In this document: one piece after another, positions 8,436 through 17,781 of the stretch
Position numbering within the stretch: position 1 is the stretch's first letter
Layout of the letters: every line of letters starts with the position of its first letter
Assembly: GCA_945881835.1 (NCBI GenBank)
Contig: CAMCVP010000003.1
Location: 114,917 to 178,916, forward strand
Length of the DNA: 64,000 nt
Reading direction: 5' to 3'
From: Chryseobacterium gleum
GTDB lineage: Bacteria; Bacteroidota; Bacteroidia; Flavobacteriales_D; Sanyastnellaceae
Program-made: the position numbers and the translations under genes
The notes under the pieces: generated by a model
What the model was told of the DNA's origin: nothing
The model's database searches: none
What the model saw: the letters and a program-made list of their open reading frames with translations, nothing else

Positions 8436-9575
8436 TTATTTGAGAATTTCTCGAGAAATTACAAGTTTTTGAATTTCAGAAGTACCTTCTCCGATGGTAC
8501 ATAACTTAGAGTCACGGTAAAATTTCTCAACCGGAAAGTCTTTCGTATATCCATATCCGCCGAATATTTGAACAGCTTCGGTCGATACCCGAACAGCTAC
8601 TTCAGAGGCATAATACTTCGCCATAGCAGATTCTTTCGTGAGTTTCTTTTTGTTGTTTTTCAAGTGCGCTGCTTGAAGTAAAAGCAGTTCCGCAGCCTCA
8701 ATATCCGTGCTCATATCTGCAATTTTGAATGCGATGGCTTGAAATTGTGAAATTGGTTTTCCAAACTGCTCTCTTTCTTTGGAATATTGAACAGCCGCAT
8801 CATACGCGCCCTTTGCAATACCTAATGACAACGCTCCAATACTAATACGTCCGCCGTCTAATATTTTCATTGCCTGAACGAATCCATCGCCAATCTTTCC
8901 TAGGATCTGACTTTCGTGAATGCGGCAGTCTTCAAAGATTAATTCTGCTGTTTCAGAAGCTCGCATTCCCAATTTATTTTCTTTCTTACCTCCGCGGAAA
9001 CCAGGGGTATCCCTTTCCACAATAAATGCAGTGATACCGTGAGAGTCGAGAAGGTCGCCTGTGCGCACAAGAACGACTGCAACTTCTCCGCTAATCCCAT
9101 GCGTAATCCAGTTTTTCGTCCCATTGATTACCCAGTACTCGCCGTCTTTCACGGCTGTACACTTCATGCGCATAGCATCGGAACCGGTATTGGCTTCGGT
9201 TAGCCCCCAAGCACCAATCCATTCTCCTGAAGCCAATTTCGGAAGATATTTCTGTTTTTGTTCTTCGTTACCGAATTCTAAAATATGATTTGTGCAAAGC
9301 GAATTGTGCGCTGCAACGCTTAAACCGATGGAACCGCAGACTCTTGAAATTTCAACAAGACATGATATGTATTCATAATATCCCAATCCTGCGCCGCCGT
9401 AAGCAGATGGAACCAATACACCCATTAGACCGAGTTCTCCCATTTTTCTGAATAATTCTTTCGGAAAAATTTGTTCTTCGTCCCAAAGCATGACGTTCGG
9501 TCTGATTTCTTTTTCAGCGAAATCACGCACCATTTGCGAGATCATTGCTTCGCTTTCTTCTTGTTTGAAGTTCAT
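8436..9575 (-). CDS. Acyl-CoA dehydrogenase
   Basis: FAD-dependent dehydrogenase introducing a 2,3-double bond into acyl-CoA in fatty-acid or branched-chain amino-acid degradation. The 379 residues contain the N-terminal helical domain, the FAD-binding [12 protein letters not shown] and WITHG segments of the middle domain, and the C-terminal helical domain with [16 protein letters not shown] and [10 protein letters not shown], where the family signature with the catalytic-region Glu lies. ATG at 9575. The substrate chain length cannot be read with certainty; the short-chain/butyryl type is most similar. A consensus promoter for it lies inside the 3' end of apt. Confidence 0.93.
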   Translation of the reverse strand: MNFKQEESEAMISQMVRDFAEKEIRPNVMLWDEEQIFPKELFRKMGELGLMGVLVPSAYGGAGLGYYEYISCLVEISRVCGSIGLSVAAHNSLCTNHILEFGNEEQKQKYLPKLASGEWIGAWGLTEANTGSDAMRMKCTAVKDGEYWVINGTKNWITHGISGEVAVVLVRTGDLLDSHGITAFIVERDTPGFRGGKKENKLGMRASETAELIFEDCRIHESQILGKIGDGFVQAMKILDGGRISIGALSLGIAKGAYDAAVQYSKEREQFGKPISQFQAIAFKIADMSTDIEAAELLLLQAAHLKNNKKKLTKESAMAKYYASEVAVRVSTEAVQIFGGYGYTKDFPVEKFYRDSKLCTIGEGTSEIQKLVISREILK

Positions 9576-9590
9576 GATGTAGTTTTTTTT

Positions 9591-10124
9591 TTAATACCGT
9601 GCAAAAGTATGGATGGTGGCGTTATTCAAACCAAGGAATTCTCTTCCTTTAAGAAAATTTAACTCCATAAGAAATGAAAAAGCCACCAAATCAGCTCCAG
9701 TGCTCTTAATAAGTTGTGCAGCGGCGTTCGCGGTTCCGCCGGTGGCAAGTACATCGTCATGAAGAATTACGCGGTCACCCTGATCAAATGAGAGTTTCTG
9801 AATTTCAATTTCAGCGTTTCCATATTCTAATGCATAAGATATTCCAGTTACGGCTCCTGGAAGTTTTCCTTTTTTGCGGATACAAACGAAGGGAATTCCA
9901 AGTTCAAGTGCCAACGGCATGCCCAAGAGAAAACCTCGGCTTTCCATAGCTACAAGAGCTGTTGGAGAGTATTCTAGCAAGTCTTTTGCCAATTCAGAAA
10001 CGAGTTCTTTTACAAGTTTTGGATGGCGAAACAATGGAAGAATGTCTTTGAAAAGGATTCCTTCAATGGGGAAGTTAGGAGTGTCAATTATGAGTTCACG
10101 GACTCTTTCCTGTAGTGTTTGCAT
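9591..10124 (-). CDS. apt: Adenine phosphoribosyltransferase
   Basis: Converts adenine and PRPP to AMP in purine salvage. The 177 residues start MQTLQERVRELI and carry FPIEGILFKDI near the N-terminus, SRGFLLG in the middle and the PRPP loop ILHDDVLATGGTA (about residues 118-130). I use the ATG at 10124; an upstream start at 10145 adds seven basic residues not expected for the family. Its 5' end overlaps the 3' end of the helix-hairpin-helix gene by 29 nt, which suggests coupled translation. Confidence 0.95.
   Translation of the reverse strand: MQTLQERVRELIIDTPNFPIEGILFKDILPLFRHPKLVKELVSELAKDLLEYSPTALVAMESRGFLLGMPLALELGIPFVCIRKKGKLPGAVTGISYALEYGNAEIEIQKLSFDQGDRVILHDDVLATGGTANAAAQLIKSTGADLVAFSFLMELNFLKGREFLGLNNATIHTFARY
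9602..9609 (-). promoter_or_regulatory. -7 box of the acyl-CoA dehydrogenase, inside apt
   Basis: TACTTTTG on the minus strand, 26 nt before the dehydrogenase ATG and within the last codons of apt. Confidence 0.6.
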
Positions 10125-10731
10125 ACGATTGAAAATCCTTCGCAAGATAAGGTTTTAATCGTTCTTTCGTTTCAACTTGAACAGCAATAATTTTCTCGAA
10201 TTCTGCTTGATTTTTAATAGGTCCGTTGTTCTTTCTATACAAAACAACAGCCTTGGCCTCTTTGTAGCTTAAATAGGGGTGAAGGGCAAGCTCTTCCTCG
10301 GTTTTTGTATTAATACCTAAGGGTTGAATAATCGCGGTGTTCACTTGAATCAAAGAGTGAATTCGTTCGAAAATGTTTTCTGGAAAATGATAAATTTCTA
10401 ACAATTGAAAGCTCGAGGAAAAACCTCCAAGTTGTTCACGATAAATGAGGATTTTCGAAATCAAATACCCTGGTATTTTCAATTGTAATAAATCACTTGA
10501 GTCAGCCGAATTGATTTCAACAGATTTTAGTTCAGTAGTTGAATTGTATTGATTGATCGGAATGTATACGCTATCCTTATGAGCTACGGAAAGCGAATCG
10601 TATTGAAGAATGATAGAACTGGTTGGGTAATAAAACGCAGCAATTTCCTTGTAGGTCAAATAACTTGCAGCCAGAGCAATCCAGATGAAAATACTCATTC
10701 GTTGGTCTTTAGAAAGTAGCGCACTTTTCAT
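10096..10731 (-). CDS. Membrane-anchored helix-hairpin-helix protein (ComEA-like)
   Basis: A 211-residue protein with one N-terminal transmembrane segment (MSIFIWIALAASYL, about residues 12-30) followed by two helix-hairpin-helix units: one around INSADSSDLLQLKIPGYLISKIL and one around LHPYLSYKEAKAVVLYRKNNG. This architecture is that of ComEA-like DNA-binding proteins, in which HhH motifs contact DNA on the outer face of the membrane. Role in DNA uptake is inferred from the fold only. ATG at 10731 is chosen over an upstream TTG. It overlaps apt at its 3' end. Confidence 0.75.
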   Translation of the reverse strand: MKSALLSKDQRMSIFIWIALAASYLTYKEIAAFYYPTSSIILQYDSLSVAHKDSVYIPINQYNSTTELKSVEINSADSSDLLQLKIPGYLISKILIYREQLGGFSSSFQLLEIYHFPENIFERIHSLIQVNTAIIQPLGINTKTEEELALHPYLSYKEAKAVVLYRKNNGPIKNQAEFEKIIAVQVETKERLKPYLAKDFQSYANTTGKSP

Positions 10732-10902
10732 GTTGTTTTTGTTTTCAAATTTCAATATTGAAAATCACTTGTCGAAATTGTACTTATTGGAAAAGCGCAT
10801 AATTTTCTAAGGATTAATTTCCGATTGTTTGAAAAAACAAGAAAATAGAAGGCTCATAACAGGAATGAAGTTATGTCTAAAATTCTAATATGAATGAATC
10901 AA

Positions 10903-13137
10903 CTAGCGCGAAAGGACGATATGTCCGTAAATAATTTCGTCGTCGCCAAATTGAGATTTGTATAAAATCTTGTACGAATAGGCTCCATTGGGCGCATAAT
11001 AATCGCCACTCCGAACATTTCCAGTCCAAAAAAAGTTTTGTTTGTTTCCTTCAAAAACAACATCACCCCAACGGTTGAAAATTGAAATTTGAATTTCATC
11101 TAATTGGTCGAAGACTGGGAACCATACATCGTTGACTCCGTCATTATTCGGAGTAAAGCTATTCGGAACAAACAAAGTGAATTCACATTTTTCATAAACA
11201 ACTTCAACGGTTTCGACCAATGTTCCGCAATAATTAGTTGCTGTTAAGGTATATGTGCCTGAGATTGTTGGGATAATCGAGGAGGTGTTTTCGGAAGTGC
11301 TCCAAAGAAATGCTTCCGCAAGGTTTTCGCCTGCATTCAAAGTTACAGGAAGATTCGAGCAGCGTATAACAGAGTCGGGCAGAACATCCAAAGGAGCGTA
11401 ATCCATAAAAATATCAATACTATCCAATGAAATACACACACCGTCATTCACCACCACGCTATAATTTCCGGGTGTACTAACTTGTAAAACAGTTGTTAGA
11501 TTTCCAGTGTTCCATGTTCCTGTTACACCTGCGTTTAAATTCAAAATTGTTCCCTCACAAATGGTTGTGTCGTTTCCTAAATTGACGATTGGTGGGAATT
11601 GAAAAGTGATGTTAATGGTATCTGAACTCAGGCAGCCGAGCGTTGAAAGACTTTGCCAGTATGCGCCAGAAGTAGTTGTGTTAATTTGATTGGAAATGAC
11701 ATTCGTATTCCATAGGCCGGTTGAATTCGATTGAATAGATGCAGTTTCGCCAATGCATAGAAACTGGTCTTGTCCAAGATATAAGATGGGTGGTGAAACT
11801 TCAAATGCAATAATGCTTTCAGCTGTTGCACAAAAATCGTTGTAGAGCACTACGGAATAATTTCCACCAGAATTTATCGCTAATGTAGGGTCGGTAGAGT
11901 TGTCGAAATTCCAACTGTATGCATTGGCATTGGACAAAGGGTCTAACACGATACTTTCTCCTGTGCAGAAGTATAAACTATCGGGCCAATTTGCAGTTGG
12001 ATAAATGAGTTCGGCGATATTTACCACGTCGCTTACGCTGCAGCTTCCATTAAACGCGGTAATCGTGTATGCACCGGCACCAGATACTGTAGGCGCGTTT
12101 GTGGTTTGTCCGCCTATGAATGCACCGCCGCTGTTTGTCCATAAAATGTTGGTGTATGTCCCTGTTACTTGTGCGTTCAGCGTTAAAATGCTATTGTCAC
12201 AAACGACAGAATCAGAAGGAACAGTTATAGTAGGATAGGGCAGAGTCGTCGCTAAAACAGAATATTGGTGAGGAATGCCACAAAAATCAGAGTATGATAC
12301 AGTGAATGTCGTATCGTTCAGCATAAGCGCATTAATCGTTGCAGCATTAGGATTGTCGATTATTCCTGCCGGTTCCCATTGGATGTTAGACGCCGCATTG
12401 GTTGGTGCGCTCAATGTAAGAATTCCCCCTTCACAAGTAGGCTGAGGAGTAATCATAGGATTCGCTGTACTTGGAAGACAAACAGTTTGCAGATTATTCA
12501 GTCCACCTGTGCTTCCAGAAAAGCCAAAGTAAACTATAGGGTTGCCTTGGAAGATCGTGTTAATCATATCTACAGTCACACTCAGTCTGAAGTTGCAATC
12601 GAAGTAACAACTAAAAGTCATAGAGGGAGCGTCCCAAACCATGCGTACTTGATGGCTTAAATTGTCTTCAATGTTTGGATTGGAAGCGTTGGCTTGAACT
12701 GGACCAGCAAGGTTGTTCGCCAAGGCGTGATTCATATTTCCATTTTTCAAAAAAGCAATGTGGTCATACCAAGGATCTGAATTTGGGCTGGTATTCGTGT
12801 AAGAATCGAATTCAACAGCAAACCCCACGGGTAATCCTTCAAAGCCCAATCCGCCGCCGCCAATTCCCAAGACATTGGTGCCAGCGGGTTGCAGGATAAA
12901 ACAATTACCATCGGCTCCTCCGTCATTTGCTCCGAAACTCATGGTGAAGTTTAGATCAAAACTTTGGTTTAAATTAATGGTTGATGTAGACCAAACAGAA
13001 CCGTTTTGGGTATTAAAAGCTGGAGTAAGTGTAAAGCAATTAGGCCCTGTCGCAAATGCGCTTCCATTCGTAACAAATTGTCCGAGGGAGGTTATAGTCA
13101 AAAAGACAAAAACTGTTAAGGCAAGCGTGAATCGCAT
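10903..13137 (-). CDS. Secreted L-type lectin with Ig-like repeats and T9SS type B sorting domain
   Basis: A 744-residue secreted protein. A signal peptide (MRFTLALTVFVFLTITSLGQ) is followed by a bacterial legume-lectin-like domain (about residues 20-215: FGANDGGADGNCF, GIGGGGLGFEG, FAVEFDSYTN, YDHIAFLKNG). Then come about five beta-rich Ig/PKD-like repeats of roughly 75-85 residues, each with motifs of the type NLGNDTTICEG and GNYSVVV. The end is the gliding-motility CHU_C domain (VPNSFTPNNDGVNDVWFPVF to HIVLSR). Such proteins are exported by T9SS and attached to or released from the cell surface; carbohydrate binding is inferred. ATG at 13137 lies 4 nt after a -7-like box. Confidence 0.88.
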   Translation of the reverse strand: MRFTLALTVFVFLTITSLGQFVTNGSAFATGPNCFTLTPAFNTQNGSVWSTSTINLNQSFDLNFTMSFGANDGGADGNCFILQPAGTNVLGIGGGGLGFEGLPVGFAVEFDSYTNTSPNSDPWYDHIAFLKNGNMNHALANNLAGPVQANASNPNIEDNLSHQVRMVWDAPSMTFSCYFDCNFRLSVTVDMINTIFQGNPIVYFGFSGSTGGLNNLQTVCLPSTANPMITPQPTCEGGILTLSAPTNAASNIQWEPAGIIDNPNAATINALMLNDTTFTVSYSDFCGIPHQYSVLATTLPYPTITVPSDSVVCDNSILTLNAQVTGTYTNILWTNSGGAFIGGQTTNAPTVSGAGAYTITAFNGSCSVSDVVNIAELIYPTANWPDSLYFCTGESIVLDPLSNANAYSWNFDNSTDPTLAINSGGNYSVVLYNDFCATAESIIAFEVSPPILYLGQDQFLCIGETASIQSNSTGLWNTNVISNQINTTTSGAYWQSLSTLGCLSSDTINITFQFPPIVNLGNDTTICEGTILNLNAGVTGTWNTGNLTTVLQVSTPGNYSVVVNDGVCISLDSIDIFMDYAPLDVLPDSVIRCSNLPVTLNAGENLAEAFLWSTSENTSSIIPTISGTYTLTATNYCGTLVETVEVVYEKCEFTLFVPNSFTPNNDGVNDVWFPVFDQLDEIQISIFNRWGDVVFEGNKQNFFWTGNVRSGDYYAPNGAYSYKILYKSQFGDDEIIYGHIVLSR

Positions 13138-13141
13138 TTCA

Positions 13142-13149
13142 CGAAAGTA
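13142..13149 (-). promoter_or_regulatory. -7 box of the lectin gene (leaderless arrangement)
   Basis: TACTTTCG on the minus strand, one mismatch to TAnnTTTG, 4 nt before the ATG at 13137. Confidence 0.5.
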
Positions 13150-13166
13150 CAAATTATTCGTGCAAT

Positions 13167-13194
13167 AAAAAAAAGCCCTCTAGTGAGGGCTTTT
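13167..13194 (-). terminator. Terminator of tRNA-Val
   Basis: AAAAGCCCTC/GAGGGCTTTT stem with a TAGT loop, followed on the minus strand by eight T. It lies directly after the 3' end of tRNA-Val and before the lectin start. Confidence 0.9.
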
Positions 13195-13198
13195 GAAG

Positions 13199-13273
13199 TG
13201 GGAATTACTGGGTTCGAACCAGTGACCCTCTGCTTGTAAGGCAGATGCTCTGAACCAGCTGAGCTAAACTCCC
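13199..13273 (-). tRNA. tRNA-Val (anticodon TAC)
   Basis: A 75-nt cloverleaf on the minus strand: acceptor GGGAGTT/AATTCCC, D-arm GCTCAGCTGGTTCAGAGC, anticodon loop CTTACAA (TAC), T-loop GGTTCGAACC, discriminator A. It has its own promoter and terminator. Confidence 0.96.
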
Positions 13274-13290
13274 TTCCGTTTTAAGGAGTG

Positions 13291-13298
13291 CAAATATA
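13291..13298 (-). promoter_or_regulatory. -7 box of tRNA-Val
   Basis: TATATTTG on the minus strand, 17 nt upstream of the mature tRNA 5' end, an exact match to TAnnTTTG. Confidence 0.75.
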
Positions 13299-13326
13299 TA
13301 AAGGTAAATTGAATCTCCAAAAAAAA

Positions 13327-13761
13327 TTATGCGTTTTCTTCTGATTCTTCTTCTGAAATTTCTTCAGTAGTCTCGAAATCAAGCATATCACGGCTCTTAA
13401 GAAGACCATACCAACTGAATAATTTCTTGATGTCACTGTCATAAACACGATCCTCATCAAAGTCAGGAAGGATTTTTTTGAACTCGTCACGCAATGCCGC
13501 TCCAGTTAAACTGCTCGAAGGACCTTCAGAATCTCCATAAACACTCTTCATGTTCAAAAGCACTTGCTTCAAAGGAACATCTTCTTCATACGTGAACATA
13601 CTTATATCAGCCAATGTGCTTACTCGTTGAGTGCTAAGTATTGGTTGACGCTTTCCGTCTACTAAAGATTCCGCCACAACAGCAACTTTTCCTGCCGACA
13701 CGACTTTAAACAATCCAGATTTTCCGGATACTGAAATAATTTTTTCCAACTCTGTTGCCAT
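13327..13761 (-). CDS. DUF5606-type conserved protein
   Basis: A 144-residue cytoplasmic protein beginning MATELEKIISVSGKSGLFKV and ending in an acidic tail (TTEEISEEESEENA). I recognise the DUF5606 family, widespread in Bacteroidota; its function is not known to me. The N-terminal half is beta-rich with GKSGLFKVVSAGK and the C-terminal half is helical (LRDEFKKILPDFDEDRVYDSDIKKLF, shown in part elsewhere). ATG at 13761 is used; upstream in-frame codons overlap the divergent asparaginase gene and do not look coding. A consensus promoter is 20 nt upstream. Confidence 0.85.
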   Translation of the reverse strand: MATELEKIISVSGKSGLFKVVSAGKVAVVAESLVDGKRQPILSTQRVSTLADISMFTYEEDVPLKQVLLNMKSVYGDSEGPSSSLTGAALRDEFKKILPDFDEDRVYDSDIKKLFSWYGLLKSRDMLDFETTEEISEEESEENA

Positions 13762-13781
13762 ACTTTTTTTTTGAATGGTGG

Positions 13782-13789
13782 CAAATCTA
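13782..13789 (-). promoter_or_regulatory. -7 box of the DUF5606 gene
   Basis: TAGATTTG on the minus strand, 20 nt before the ATG at 13761. It lies in the divergent spacer shared with the asparaginase gene. Confidence 0.6.
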
Positions 13790-13848
13790 ATCAGTTCGAA
13801 TAGAAAATTATCAAATAGTCGTATAATTTTTCTCTCTAACTTGGTCCC

Positions 13849-14871
13849 ATGAATGCAAACATTCTTATTCTTTATGCTGGAGGTACCATTGGTATGTGGG
13901 AAGATCCTGCAAATGGAACGCTTATTCCGCTGAACCTTAAAGAACTCAACAAATACTTGCCAGAGATTCAAGGGCTGAACGTCAGCTATGAAGGTATTTC
14001 ACTCAAAAAACCAATAGATAGTGCTGAATTGACTCCTTCTGTATGGAAAGAGTTGGTGGAAATAATAGAAAAGAATTATTCTTCATTTGATGGCTTTGTT
14101 ATTCTACATGGCACAGACACGATGGCTTATACCGCTTCAGCTTTGAGTTTCATGATTCAGGGGTTGAACAAACCTATTATACTTACGGGATCACAATTGC
14201 CCTTGGGTAGGCTGAGAACAGACGGAAGAGAGAATTTCATAACAGCCATTGAAATTGCTTCAAAAAGGAAAAATAATGAACCTTTGGTTCAAGAAGTGGC
14301 CATTTGTTTCGGTGAGCGATTAATGCGAGGCAACAGAAGTTGGAAGGCGAATACAGAGATTTTTGATGCTTTCGATTCGCCAAATTTCGGGAACTTGGCA
14401 ACAATTGGAACCCATATTATTTTCAACGAGCAACTTCTTTTCAGATCGAATAAACCATTGAAGTTTGTTCAGGAAATGACAGAAGGTGTAGGCGTTTTGA
14501 AATTGTATCCGGGCATTTTACCTTCCTCCATTGAATACGCCTTGGCCCGTCCGAATATGAAGGTTTGTATCATTGAGTCTTTTGGTGCCGGTAATGTTCC
14601 TCGTAACGAAGAATTTTTGCAAGTGTTTAAAAGAGCCATCGATCGTGGAGTGTCAATTATCAATATTTCTCAGTGTAAGCGGGGAAGAGTTGACGAACGG
14701 TTATACAAAACAGGAAAAGCCTTTGCTGAAGCAGGTGCTATTTTTGGTTATGATTTAACGTTTGAAGCAGCAATCACGAAGAGTATGTACCTGTTGGCAC
14801 AAGGGTTTCAGGGTCAAGATTTTCGAAATGCCTTGCTCGAAAATATTGCTGGAGAATTAAGCGAGAATTAA
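13849..14871 (+). CDS. ansA: Type I (cytoplasmic) L-asparaginase
   Basis: Hydrolyses L-asparagine to aspartate and ammonia. The 340 residues show both threonine motifs of the family: YAGGTIGMW (residues about 9-17) and LHGTDTMAYTASAL (about 87-100), and PIILTGSQLPLG. There is no signal peptide, which fits the low-affinity type I enzyme. ATG at 13849, divergent from the DUF5606 gene. Its stop codon shares TTA with that of the convergent tatD gene (4-nt overlap). Confidence 0.93.
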   Translation: MNANILILYAGGTIGMWEDPANGTLIPLNLKELNKYLPEIQGLNVSYEGISLKKPIDSAELTPSVWKELVEIIEKNYSSFDGFVILHGTDTMAYTASALSFMIQGLNKPIILTGSQLPLGRLRTDGRENFITAIEIASKRKNNEPLVQEVAICFGERLMRGNRSWKANTEIFDAFDSPNFGNLATIGTHIIFNEQLLFRSNKPLKFVQEMTEGVGVLKLYPGILPSSIEYALARPNMKVCIIESFGAGNVPRNEEFLQVFKRAIDRGVSIINISQCKRGRVDERLYKTGKAFAEAGAIFGYDLTFEAAITKSMYLLAQGFQGQDFRNALLENIAGELSEN

Positions 14872-15635
14872 TCCAACTGAAATAATCGTTTCGCGTTTTC
14901 GGTAGTAAGAGCAGCAGTTTCATCGAATGTCATTCCTAACGATTTCGCAATGAATTCAACGGTATGCGCAATGAAGGCGGGTTCGTTTCTCTTACCACGA
15001 TTGGGAGCCGGCGATAAAAAGGGTGCGTCGGTTTCAACAACGAGTTTCTCAAGTGGAATTTTTTGGATGCTTCCATCTTGATTCTTTTTGTAAGTCGAAG
15101 TTCCTCCAATTCCAAAATAGAAATTGTGGTAGGAAGAGATTTTTTTTATTTCATTTTCATTCCCAGTAAAACAATGAAAGACGCCTCGCAATGCAGGACT
15201 GTCATGCTCATCGAGACACTCGAAAATTTCTTTAAACGATTCGCGTGCATGAATGATCAGCGGTAAATCGAATTCTTTTGCCCAATTGATTTGCTCGATA
15301 AACGACTTTTTCTGCATAGCAAGATTGTCTTGTTTCCAATGAAGATCAATTCCTGTTTCGCCAATGCCAACGGGCTTCACAATAGGTATAAGCGCATTCA
15401 TGCGAGCAAGAACTTCTTCGTAATCGTCATTCACATCACAAGGGTGCAGGCCAATCATGCTGTAAAAAAAATTGGGGTATTCTTTGCACAACGCGAGCAT
15501 GGGTTCAATGCTGGCTTCGTCAATGTTTGGAAGTAAAACTTTCCCCACTTCGAAGGACTTCGCGCGTTCAACAACTTCTGCTAAATCTTCCTTGAAAACA
15601 TCTAAATAAACGTGGCTGTGCGTATCAATTATCAT
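14868..15635 (-). CDS. tatD: TatD-family metal-dependent deoxyribonuclease
   Basis: Amidohydrolase-fold nuclease. The 255 residues carry the metal ligands in order: DTHSHVY (residues 3-9), GIGETGIDLHW, LIIHARES, GVFHCFTG and VETDAPFLSP. YcfH/TatD members act as 3'-5' exonucleases; the exact substrate is not determinable here. ATG at 15635 lies 4 nt from a consensus -7 box, predicting a leaderless mRNA. Convergent with the asparaginase gene. Confidence 0.93.
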   Translation of the reverse strand: MIIDTHSHVYLDVFKEDLAEVVERAKSFEVGKVLLPNIDEASIEPMLALCKEYPNFFYSMIGLHPCDVNDDYEEVLARMNALIPIVKPVGIGETGIDLHWKQDNLAMQKKSFIEQINWAKEFDLPLIIHARESFKEIFECLDEHDSPALRGVFHCFTGNENEIKKISSYHNFYFGIGGTSTYKKNQDGSIQKIPLEKLVVETDAPFLSPAPNRGKRNEPAFIAHTVEFIAKSLGMTFDETAALTTENAKRLFQLD

Positions 15636-15639
15636 TTCG

Positions 15640-15647
15640 CAAAAGTA
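15640..15647 (-). promoter_or_regulatory. -7 box of tatD (leaderless arrangement)
   Basis: TACTTTTG on the minus strand followed by CGAA and the ATG of tatD. Confidence 0.7.
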
Positions 15648-15680
15648 GGGAGTTCCTTTTGAATGTATCTTGCAGCCGAA

Positions 15681-16691
15681 ATGAATTCTAGGGCGAAAAT
15701 TTTAGTGATTCGATTCAGCAGTATCGGAGATATTGTTCTGACGTCTCCTGTTTATCGAATTATTCAAGAACAACTGCCGCATGGCGCGGAAGTGCATTTG
15801 CTTACTCAAAAGCGTTTCGCATTTGTTAATGAAGCAAATCCTTTCGTTAATAAAATTTGGGCCGTCGAGAAAAGCGGAATGGAGGTCTTCAATGAATTGA
15901 AGGAAGAGAATTTCGACTACATCATAGATCTTCAAAACAGTTTGCGTTCGCGCAGTATTCGCAAGAAGTTGGGATCGCTCTCTTTTCATGTGAACAAGCA
16001 AAATTTCCACAAATGGATTCAGGTTAATTTGAATATGTGGAAAGGGCCAATTCAACATATTGTAGATCGTTATTTAGATACTCTGAAAACCTTCAAGTTA
16101 GAAAATGATGGGAAAGGTTTGGAGTATTTCATTCCTTCAACAACGAATGCGATTCAAGAGATACTTCCAGAGACGTTTATTGAGGAAGGATATACTGTAA
16201 TCGCCGTGGGTGGGGCACATGAAGGAAAACGTTGGAGTGAAGAAAACTGGATGGAATTGTCCGCTCGTTTTCATGAAGAACGAATTGTTTGGATAGGAGG
16301 AAAGGAAGATTCAATACAATTGAATCACTCACCATTCCACCTTGATTTAATTGGAAAATGTAGCGTTCATGAGAGCGCAAGATTATTGGAGAACACCAAA
16401 GCGGTTATATGCGGAGACACTGGAATGATGCACATTGCGGCTGCATTCAAAAAAGATATTATTGCTTTATGGGGATGCACAACCCCTGATTTAGGAATGG
16501 GCGTATACAGGCCGAAGCCATTAGTGGGAGAGCACATGCACACTGCATACTTGCAAGCGAAAAGAAAAGGTAGGCCGTGCTCAAAATTGGGCAACCATTG
16601 CAAATACGGAATGCATAATAAGTGCATCGATGTTATTCAGGTAAAACATGTGGAAGAGGCTTTTAATAAATTGAAAAACAAATGGGAATGA
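15681..16691 (+). CDS. Glycosyltransferase family 9 (heptosyltransferase-like)
   Basis: A 336-residue GT9/GT-B protein of the kind that adds heptose or other sugars to the lipopolysaccharide core on the cytoplasmic face. It starts MNSRAKILVIRFSSIGDIVLTSP, the family N-terminus, and shows VAVGGAHEGKRWSEENW, the ICGDTGMMHIAAAF nucleotide-sugar motif and LWGCTTPDLG. I prefer ATG 15681 over 15663, since the family starts near the ILVIRFSSIGD strand. It begins a four-gene rightward run; the thioesterase start overlaps its end by 10 nt. Confidence 0.88.
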   Translation: MNSRAKILVIRFSSIGDIVLTSPVYRIIQEQLPHGAEVHLLTQKRFAFVNEANPFVNKIWAVEKSGMEVFNELKEENFDYIIDLQNSLRSRSIRKKLGSLSFHVNKQNFHKWIQVNLNMWKGPIQHIVDRYLDTLKTFKLENDGKGLEYFIPSTTNAIQEILPETFIEEGYTVIAVGGAHEGKRWSEENWMELSARFHEERIVWIGGKEDSIQLNHSPFHLDLIGKCSVHESARLLENTKAVICGDTGMMHIAAAFKKDIIALWGCTTPDLGMGVYRPKPLVGEHMHTAYLQAKRKGRPCSKLGNHCKYGMHNKCIDVIQVKHVEEAFNKLKNKWE

Positions 16692-17197
16692 AACAGGTAT
16701 CAGCAAAGGAAACATTAACGATTGCGACGCACATCGTTCTTCCTGAAAACACGAATACACTTGGAAACCTTATGGGTGGACAGTTATTGAATTGGTTAGA
16801 CGTTGCTTCTGCCATTTCTGCACATCGTCTTTGTAAGCGTGTTGTTGTTACAGCAGCTGTGAACAATGTGTCGTTTCAACATCCAATCAAGCTGGGAGAT
16901 ATCGTTGTTATTGAAGCAAAAGTTTCAAGAAGTTTTGCCACTTCTATGGAAGTCTTCATGGACATCTACGTTGAACACCATACGACTGGTGAAATGATTA
17001 AATGCAACGAAGCAATTTATACTTTCGTTGCGGTTGATCAGATGGGTAGCCCTATTCATGTTCCCGAATTACTTCCTGAAACAAAAGAAGAAAAGAATCG
17101 CTTTGAAGGCGCATTAAGAAGAAGACAACTTCGATTGATTTTAGCGGGAAAAATGAAGCCCGAAGAAGCTACTGAACTCAAAGCTTTGTTTGTGTAA
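16682..17197 (+). CDS. Acyl-CoA thioesterase (YciA/BACH-like hotdog)
   Basis: Hydrolyses acyl-CoA thioesters. The 171 residues contain one hotdog domain with the family motif LPENTNTLGNLMGGQLLNWLD, the N and D active-site region (residues about 22-38), and VVVTAAVNNVSFQHPIKLGD. A short helical tail (ALRRRQLRLILAGKMKPEEA) follows. It overlaps the preceding GT9 gene by 10 nt and the following hemJ by 1 nt (TAATG), so translation is likely coupled. Confidence 0.9.
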   Translation: MGMKQVSAKETLTIATHIVLPENTNTLGNLMGGQLLNWLDVASAISAHRLCKRVVVTAAVNNVSFQHPIKLGDIVVIEAKVSRSFATSMEVFMDIYVEHHTTGEMIKCNEAIYTFVAVDQMGSPIHVPELLPETKEEKNRFEGALRRRQLRLILAGKMKPEEATELKALFV

Positions 17198-17736
17198 TGG
17201 ATACGATTAAAGCCCTTCATATCATCTTTGTAGTGACTTGGTTCGCGGGTTTGTTTTATATTTTCAGACTATTCGTGTATCACGCAGAAGCACAAGAGAA
17301 AAAAGAAGTGTTGGAGCGCGAAATTTTAATCAAACAATACAAAATCATGGAGTGGCGCTTGTGGTACATTATAACATGGCCAAGCGCAATATTGACACTA
17401 ATTTGGGGTGTTTGGCTGCTTTATTTCAATCCGGGATATCTTTCACAACCGTGGATGTTGTTGAAACTGTTTTTTGTCTTTTGTTTGTTTGCCTACCAAA
17501 TTTTAGGTCAACGCATTTTCAAGAATCTGTATGAAGACCGCAAGACATACAAGGCCTATCACATGCGCATGCTGAATGAAGTAAGTACATTGGTTTTGAT
17601 TGCAGTTGTTTTCTTAGTTGTTAGGAAGGACGAGTTAAGTTGGGTGTGGGGCGTGTTGAGTATAATTGGAATTGGCCTGGTCTTAACGTTCGCTATTCGA
17701 GCATATGCAAACTTCAGAAAGCGAAGCAACTCATAA
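17197..17736 (+). CDS. hemJ: HemJ-type protoporphyrinogen IX oxidase
   Basis: Membrane protein oxidising protoporphyrinogen IX to protoporphyrin IX in haem synthesis (UPF0093/CopD-like superfamily). The 179 residues have about five membrane helices; the N-terminal KALHIIFVVTWFAGLFYIFRLFVYH segment contains the conserved His near residue 8 and Arg in FRLF, and ILGQRIFKNL the later loop. The start overlaps the thioesterase stop by 1 nt. The assignment rests on the family pattern; haem genes are not adjacent. Confidence 0.85.
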   Translation: MDTIKALHIIFVVTWFAGLFYIFRLFVYHAEAQEKKEVLEREILIKQYKIMEWRLWYIITWPSAILTLIWGVWLLYFNPGYLSQPWMLLKLFFVFCLFAYQILGQRIFKNLYEDRKTYKAYHMRMLNEVSTLVLIAVVFLVVRKDELSWVWGVLSIIGIGLVLTFAIRAYANFRKRSNS

Positions 17737-17781
17737 TCTCACAAAAAGTATTTTCATATCTTTATAAAAAATCATTAAGCA

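Noticed and set aside
13762..13971. 70-residue N-terminal extension of the DUF5606 protein
   Set aside because: It would start inside the divergent asparaginase gene and pass through the promoter; the ATG at 13761 gives the family N-terminus.
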